Assembly: GCA_027028725.1 (NCBI GenBank) | Contig: JALVIB010000093.1 | Location: forward strand, 1 to 18,780 | Length of the DNA: 18,780 nt | Direction: 5' to 3' | Source: Candidatus Altimarinota bacterium | GTDB taxonomy: Bacteria > Patescibacteriota > Gracilibacteria > UBA4473 | In this document: piece by piece, positions 16,101 to 18,780 of the stretch | Layout of the letters: each line of letters begins with the position of its first letter | How positions within the stretch are numbered: the stretch's first letter is position 1 | Notes under the pieces: model-generated | Database searches by the model: none | The model's input: only the letters and a program-made list of their open reading frames with translations | What the model was told of the DNA's origin: nothing | Program-made: the position numbers and the translations under genes

Positions 16101-17908
16101 GCTGTTCCATGAGGTGGGTTTGCAGTTTTTTCTATTTCAAAAGATGACAAACTAAATATAATCAAATTTTGGCAAACTATGCCATCAACTTCTCCATTAA
16201 TAGATTGGTTATTAGGATCTAATGCAATAGAACTATCTAAATCATTGCAAACTTTATTTATTCTGCTTACTAAGGGGGCAGATAGATGAACAGTAAATTG
16301 TAATGATGCACTCTGTCCGGGTTGTAATGGTTGTGCTGGGGGGAAGGAAAAATTTAAAGTTACAACATCAGGAGTGCTTCCCAAGTTAGTCACTCCAGAA
16401 TCTCCAGAATCAAAAATTAAATTTTCATCCAAGGTGTCTTGAACAACTATGTTGTGTAATGCCACATCACCATCGTTAGTTACAGTAACTTGATAAGTAA
16501 TTTGATCACCTGGTTGAACATCGGAATTATTGGCTGGATTTACAGCAGTTTTTCTTGCGATGAAATGAGGATTTGTTGGGGATACTAAATTGTGACAGAT
16601 TTCACCATACACAACTCCATTAACATTCTGATTATTGGTATCTAATCCCACAGCATCATCTAAATCATTACAGACTTGAGCGACCCCAGATGGGATAGAG
16701 TTGGAAACCTTAACAGTAAATTGGAGTATGTCGCTAGTTTGAGGTTGTATAGGGTTTAGTGTGGCAAAGTTTAGTGTCACAATATCCGGAGTTCCTCCAG
16801 AATGAGTTACTCCAGAATCCCCAGAAACAAAAATTAAATTTGTGTCTAGAGTATCGTGTACAACAATGTCACGTAATGCAACATCACCATCATTATTAAC
16901 AATGATTCGGTATGTTATAGAATCACCAGGCTGAACATCTGATCCATTAGGCGGTGTCACTACTTCTTTTCTTACAGTAAAGTGTGGAATAGCCGGGGTA
17001 TCTGTAACTACATCAAAATCTATGTAAACATATTTTCTATTAGGATAGGAGGAAATATGTGGTCCTAAATCATAAGTTATAGATTTATTATTTTCATCAT
17101 AAATATATGAGCTACCATTAGGATTGATTAAAGAAGGTGAGTAAGAACGCACTAAACCATTATTCCAAGTTGTATTTAATTGGCTTAGAGTTGATGGGAC
17201 AAGTTTTAAATTGCCCCCTAGATTTGGCAAAGATACAGAAGCTGGATCGCTATTAGTTGTTACTCCTGGATTTGCATAAGAGGCATTATTTGGTGTAGTA
17301 AATTCAACAAATGAAGTTATTGTTTTTTGTGTTTCGTTCCAGTTTAGGTGTAGTTTTGTGTCTGAGGTTGGAAACTGTCCCTCTATTGCAGTGTTGTGAA
17401 GATGAACAATCACGCGAATTTTATCTCCTGCACTTAGAGAATTGTTTAATGAAAAATCGTAAGTTGGATATGTGCTATTTGCAGTTCCTTCATCATAAAT
17501 ATGTATTGGGTCATTGTTGTCGCAATTTCCATTTTGACATTTTCGAACAGCAATAAAATCAGATTCTCTTGTAAGATTAGGGAATTTATTAAACATACAG
17601 GTTGTATTTTCGGTGTTTTGATTCATAGAATTAGCATTCTGACAAGTTGGTTGAGAAGTATCAGGATATATTTCACAAGAAGTAGGGCTTGAATCTGCTT
17701 CTTCATCACTAATCCACTCACTTGTTCTCAAATAATGCCATTCAGCAGACCAAGGTAGCGTATTATAGGTAACATAATTTCCAGTTCCTTCACAGTATCC
17801 TTGCGGAGGATTGGGTGGAACATTTGAAAACTGCGACTGGGCAAATATGCCTATGTTAGCAGTTAACGCTATTAAAGAAACCGCGAAACCAAGTAAGATT
17901 TTTTTCAT
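13175..17908 (-). CDS. Giant exported surface protein with five DUF11 repeats and a beta-rich C-terminal domain
   Basis: The 1577-residue product starts with a signal peptide (residues 1-23, cleavage after IFA). Residues 24-300 form a unique Cys-containing region. Five DUF11-type repeats follow at about 308-440, 446-580, 589-727, 734-846 and 944-1069. Each starts with a KT/KE strand and PGD-ITY and most close with a CN...C pair. Between repeats four and five lies a Lys/Asp-rich spacer with an amphipathic WESTKNLFKNLFTAI segment. A Gly/Ser run (about 1070-1082) leads to a C-terminal part: a Cys-rich block (about 1085-1175), a beta-sandwich-like block, and a solenoid-like section (about 1400-1530) ending in INYDVRLLDDTPPALEAF, which recalls PilX-like pilus-associated proteins. 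No LPXTG signal or C-terminal membrane anchor is seen. An adhesin or S-layer-type role is inferred. Repeats one and two are the most alike. Confidence 0.88.
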   Translation of the reverse strand: MKKILLGFAVSLIALTANIGIFAQSQFSNVPPNPPQGYCEGTGNYVTYNTLPWSAEWHYLRTSEWISDEEADSSPTSCEIYPDTSQPTCQNANSMNQNTENTTCMFNKFPNLTRESDFIAVRKCQNGNCDNNDPIHIYDEGTANSTYPTYDFSLNNSLSAGDKIRVIVHLHNTAIEGQFPTSDTKLHLNWNETQKTITSFVEFTTPNNASYANPGVTTNSDPASVSLPNLGGNLKLVPSTLSQLNTTWNNGLVRSYSPSLINPNGSSYIYDENNKSITYDLGPHISSYPNRKYVYIDFDVVTDTPAIPHFTVRKEVVTPPNGSDVQPGDSITYRIIVNNDGDVALRDIVVHDTLDTNLIFVSGDSGVTHSGGTPDIVTLNFATLNPIQPQTSDILQFTVKVSNSIPSGVAQVCNDLDDAVGLDTNNQNVNGVVYGEICHNLVSPTNPHFIARKTAVNPANNSDVQPGDQITYQVTVTNDGDVALHNIVVQDTLDENLIFDSGDSGVTNLGSTPDVVTLNFSFPPAQPLQPGQSASLQFTVHLSAPLVSRINKVCNDLDSSIALDPNNQSINGEVDGIVCQNLIIFSLSSFEIEKTANPPHGTAVNPGDTITYTINVHNTGNTTLTNINTPDHLDNNVTFVSGSGTTGVSYDNATHTVTMTLASLNAGDDHDFEFSVQVVDPFPANISEVCNGLDQTPGTANNPNGNEVIGYDISEIEPGVIGPVCHPVNSVVEPEYTITKTDSLGSGAVYTAGQSFNYIITVENTGTVDIDYIEATDVLENRLEWDATTNSQNNPDITYNSISRVVTIPFHNIPAGQSMTRTFAVKTIDTLNNCDPDICNTVKSEITTPPTSPHLQQNSPNTISVKDKKEDEPKKDIIDTFTEWGEKLWESTKNLFKNLFTAIIGNQDIIENPAKKTKNTKDLGPLLAPTDTTDQFCRPVFCDVQSITKTADPVNGSTVVAGDTITYSITITNPSSTTMTNVVATDDLDSNLVYDGSDFVEVTENPANSGHIILNFGDIDPVGSLNNSKTLTFRAKVVATLANGAQTCNTAEYTYNGETHQSNEVCHNFSSGGSGGGGGSGETNYSVGNCEIKPNGTGYCQNYLLNVMFPTEWKECMEKNGNDVNKCKKNVALAKGLTELCTTDSKCRPITMIDITPPSNCVVGGCAVLSGIIEKTAKKSNVAVNELAPYKITLTLRNETYSPDYSGYSKDITINRGDLKIYDITIPSNTGNNLKGHILENNFESDWQLIDDKYKPYFTNKNPITIGRNPQTITLEYKMNTLLSINEDTQAVDNVAFANMSFSVNNQQYGLQLGGSSTSCNSSISVLDIFSGNASTYGSTARVEIDRPFVQVRSGADLGIKKYNNNQNPFGGYRNGKNGEQRVELEDNLFNTFVENEIPANLSGGTFDLNGTTFQTSADNSNVWVYKGNGETITLTPEGQNGLALTEPATFIIKNANLKISRDFALTDKLAAFIVDGGDIIIDASVKNIQGIFIATDGKIKSSNKSEVQLVISGAIMGDATDLLQKRIYIGDFENGELTGGLQPSVKINYDVRLLDDTPPALEAFLGEGSAWGQDEY
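16165..16985 (-). repeat. Tandem DUF11 units 1 and 2, recent internal duplication
   Basis: Two adjacent units of about 400 bp encode residues 308-440 and 446-580 of the surface protein. They share NDGDVAL, HDTLD/QDTLD, SGDSGVT, VTLNF and CNDLD in register and are visibly alike at the DNA level too, while units 3-5 are more diverged. This indicates a later duplication of one unit. Confidence 0.7.
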
Positions 17909-17976
17909 TATTTTTATTATAAAAATATATCATGCACATTTTCCACTGTTTTTTAGGAAATGACAAATTTTTTTTT

Positions 17977-17998
17977 ATTTTTTGTTATAACAAAAAAT
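17977..17998. promoter_or_regulatory. 22-bp perfect palindrome upstream of the surface-protein gene
   Basis: ATTTTTTGTTA and its exact complement meet with no spacer (centre GTTATAAC), 69 bp upstream of the ATG at 17908 and directly touching the motif copy at 17999. It could be a dimeric repressor site. A terminator for the downstream side of the tRNA-Leu array is less likely, since the stem is nearly all A/T. TATAAT-like sequences lie closer to the ATG, but no confident promoter was found. Confidence 0.4.
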
Positions 17999-18020
17999 CC
18001 CGCGAAATTTTCACGAGTCG

Positions 18021-18368
18021 CGTCGAACCCTTGTGGGTTCTCGTCCTGCTTTTAGTGGTGCGCGAGGTGGTAATACTTCTCAAGTTATAAAAAGCGTTTG
18101 TCGTTCGCTCCTCATATAAAAAGAAAATGCCCTCGCTTCGCTCAGTCGCTTTCTTTTTCTATTTCGTCGCGTCGAACCCTTGTGGGTTCTCGTCCTGCTT
18201 TCAATGGTGCGCGAGGTGGTAATACTTCTCAAGTTATAAAAAGCGTTTGTCGTTCGCTCCTCATATAAAAAGAAAATGCCCTCACTTCGCTCGGTCGCTT
18301 TCTTTTTCTATTTCGTCGCGTCGAACCCTTGTGGGTTCTCGTCCCGCTTTCAATGGTGCGCGAGGTGG
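18021..18368 (-). repeat. 149-bp tandem array ending in the tRNA-Leu 3' end
   Basis: CGTCGAACCC starts at 18021, 18170 and 18319, giving two full 149-bp units and a third of 50 bp that runs into the tRNA. Each unit contains a GAACCC/GGGTTC hairpin and the 15-bp TGGTGCGCGAGGTGG, which is the 3' end of tRNA-Leu including CCA (18056, 18205, and the real one at 18354). The two full units also contain an AAAAAGAAA...TTTCTTTTT inverted repeat. Units differ at only a few bases, so the array is recent. It lies downstream of the tRNA in its transcription direction. Confidence 0.9.
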
Positions 18369-18438
18369 GACTCGAACCCACACGCCTTGCGGCACTAGTT
18401 CCTAAGACTAGCGTGTATACCAATTTCACCACTCGCGC
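18354..18438 (-). tRNA. tRNA-Leu (anticodon UAG)
   Basis: Reading the minus strand from 18438, acceptor GCGCGAG pairs with CTCGCGC, followed by A73 and an encoded CCA (18356-18354). The anticodon stem CTAGT/ACTAG encloses CTTAGGA, giving anticodon UAG for CUA and related Leu codons. The variable arm TGCCGCAAGGCGT forms the extra stem of a class II tRNA, and the T arm is GTGGG-TTCGAGT-CCCAC. It is the second leucine tRNA of the window. Motif copies at 17999 and 18486 bracket this locus in opposite orientations, as at the first tRNA-Leu. Confidence 0.95.
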
Positions 18439-18780
18439 TTGAGTAGCGAGTGGATTTTGATTATTTTTTCAAAAAATTCAAATTTTTTCGCGGGAATTTT
18501 TTGGTCAGCTAAAAAGTCTTATTTCAAATTAATAGTTAAGAGTTAATAGTTTGGGATTGTGAATTTGGTCTATAGCTAAAAAGTCGAAAAGTCAAAAAGA
18601 TTAAAAGTGTCACTTTAATTAATAGTTAAGAGTTGGTAGATAGTAATTTAGGCGACCACAAGGGATCGCTTCTACAAAAATCCCGCGAAATTTTTATATA
18701 GAAAATAAGATTAAAAAAAGTCAAAAAAGATTTGACAAAGTTTTGATTTATAATAAATTTTGGATGATATATTTTAACCC
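18439..18780. repeat. Repeat-rich intergenic DNA at the right end
   Basis: No gene is visible. The stretch holds two motif copies (18486, 18682), TTAATAGTTAAGAGTTAATAG (18529-18549) with a shorter copy at 18618-18635, and the GGCGACCAC...ATCGC...CTACAAAA repeat (18651-18680), all matching modules at 121-186. Near the end, TTGACA (18732) and TATAAT (18749) are only 11 bp apart, so no promoter is called, although a gene may start beyond the window. Confidence 0.6.

Larger units (their letters stand above)
33..18690. repeat. Dispersed 9-bp motif TTTCGCGGG / CCCGCGAAA, 25 exact copies
   Basis: Read by eye, TTTCGCGGG starts on the + strand at 33, 864, 1697, 2183, 2959, 3983, 4336, 4768, 5752, 6932, 10160, 13051, 13163, 15164 and 18486. 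Its complement CCCGCGAAA starts at 210, 2761, 4139, 5547, 10038, 11639, 12928, 13522, 17999 and 18682. Most copies are extended by A/T runs towards AAATTTCGCGGGATTTT. One-change variants include 463, 1039, 1241, 1769 (the palindrome TTTCGCGAAA), 1934, 3272, 5895, 6544, 6764, 7127, 8188, 8792, 9627, 9842, 10819, 12231, 13706, 14375, 14885 and 15854. Twelve exact copies fall in about 2.45 kb of noncoding DNA and thirteen in about 16.3 kb of coding DNA. The function is unknown; uptake signal, chromosome-organising site or methylation site are candidates. Confidence 0.9.

Noticed and set aside
287..17908. Recoded UGA (code 25 of Gracilibacteria/Absconditabacteria)
   Set aside because: No gene ends in TGA, which prompted the thought, but the long frames have no in-frame TGA, whereas code 25 uses it often for glycine.
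18021..18368. CRISPR-like array
   Set aside because: Units of 149 bp are contiguous and near identical with no unique spacers, and no cas gene is nearby.
18229..18432. 67-residue minus-strand reading frame
   Set aside because: It overlaps tRNA-Leu(UAG) and its repeat array. Its start is inside the tRNA and the peptide is simply the tRNA sequence translated.
33..18690. CRISPR or iteron reading of the dispersed motif
   Set aside because: Spacing is irregular, both orientations occur, and copies lie inside genes; this fits neither CRISPR nor an iteron cluster.
18732..18754. Promoter at the right edge (TTGACA and TATAAT)
   Set aside because: The hexamers are only 11 bp apart and no gene is visible before the window ends.

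Overview
The window looks like part of an AT-rich chromosome of a Patescibacteria (CPR) bacterium. This is inferred from three things: a VirD4/TraG-like membrane ATPase of the ~960-residue type common in that radiation, DUF11-repeat surface proteins, and short leaders with no visible Shine-Dalgarno sequence in front of any gene. The standard code fits: all eight genes end in TAA or TAG, and the long frames are not interrupted by TGA. The genus cannot be named from the sequence.

Layout, left to right. 1-286: intergenic repeats and the asnS promoter. 287-1672 (+): asparaginyl-tRNA synthetase. 1673-2003: a hairpin repeat, a MITE-like inverted repeat and a terminator. 2004-3951 (-): two adjacent genes for secreted, strongly basic proteins. 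3952-4348: a promoter, a symmetric hairpin and tRNA-Leu(GAG). 4349-9808 (-): a three-gene unit with two large unrecognised proteins (819 and 832 aa) on either side of a small acidic helical protein. 9809-10103: hairpin repeats and a good promoter. 10104-12989 (-): the VirD4/TraG-like ATPase. 13175-17908 (-): a 1577-residue exported DUF11 surface protein with its own terminator. 17909-18780: a 22-bp palindrome, a 149-bp tandem array merging into the 3' end of tRNA-Leu(UAG), and more dispersed repeats.

The most striking signal belongs to no gene. A short motif, TTTCGCGGG/CCCGCGAAA, usually inside an A/T-rich frame resembling AAATTTCGCGGGATTTT, occurs 25 times exactly by eye and at least 20 more times with one change. 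It lies on both strands, in nearly every intergenic gap and inside seven of the eight genes, where it is read in several frames (peptides such as SRE, SRD, NPA, FAG). This points to selection or propagation at the DNA level, as with HIP1 in cyanobacteria or DNA uptake sequences in Neisseria and Pasteurellaceae. A stretch of about 1.55 kb in the giant surface-protein gene has none.

Functionally, the minus-strand block from 17908 to 4349 reads as a cell-surface or secretion locus: a giant exported protein, a membrane coupling-type ATPase, and a three-gene operon of unknown large proteins that could be its substrates or partners. That link rests on gene order only.
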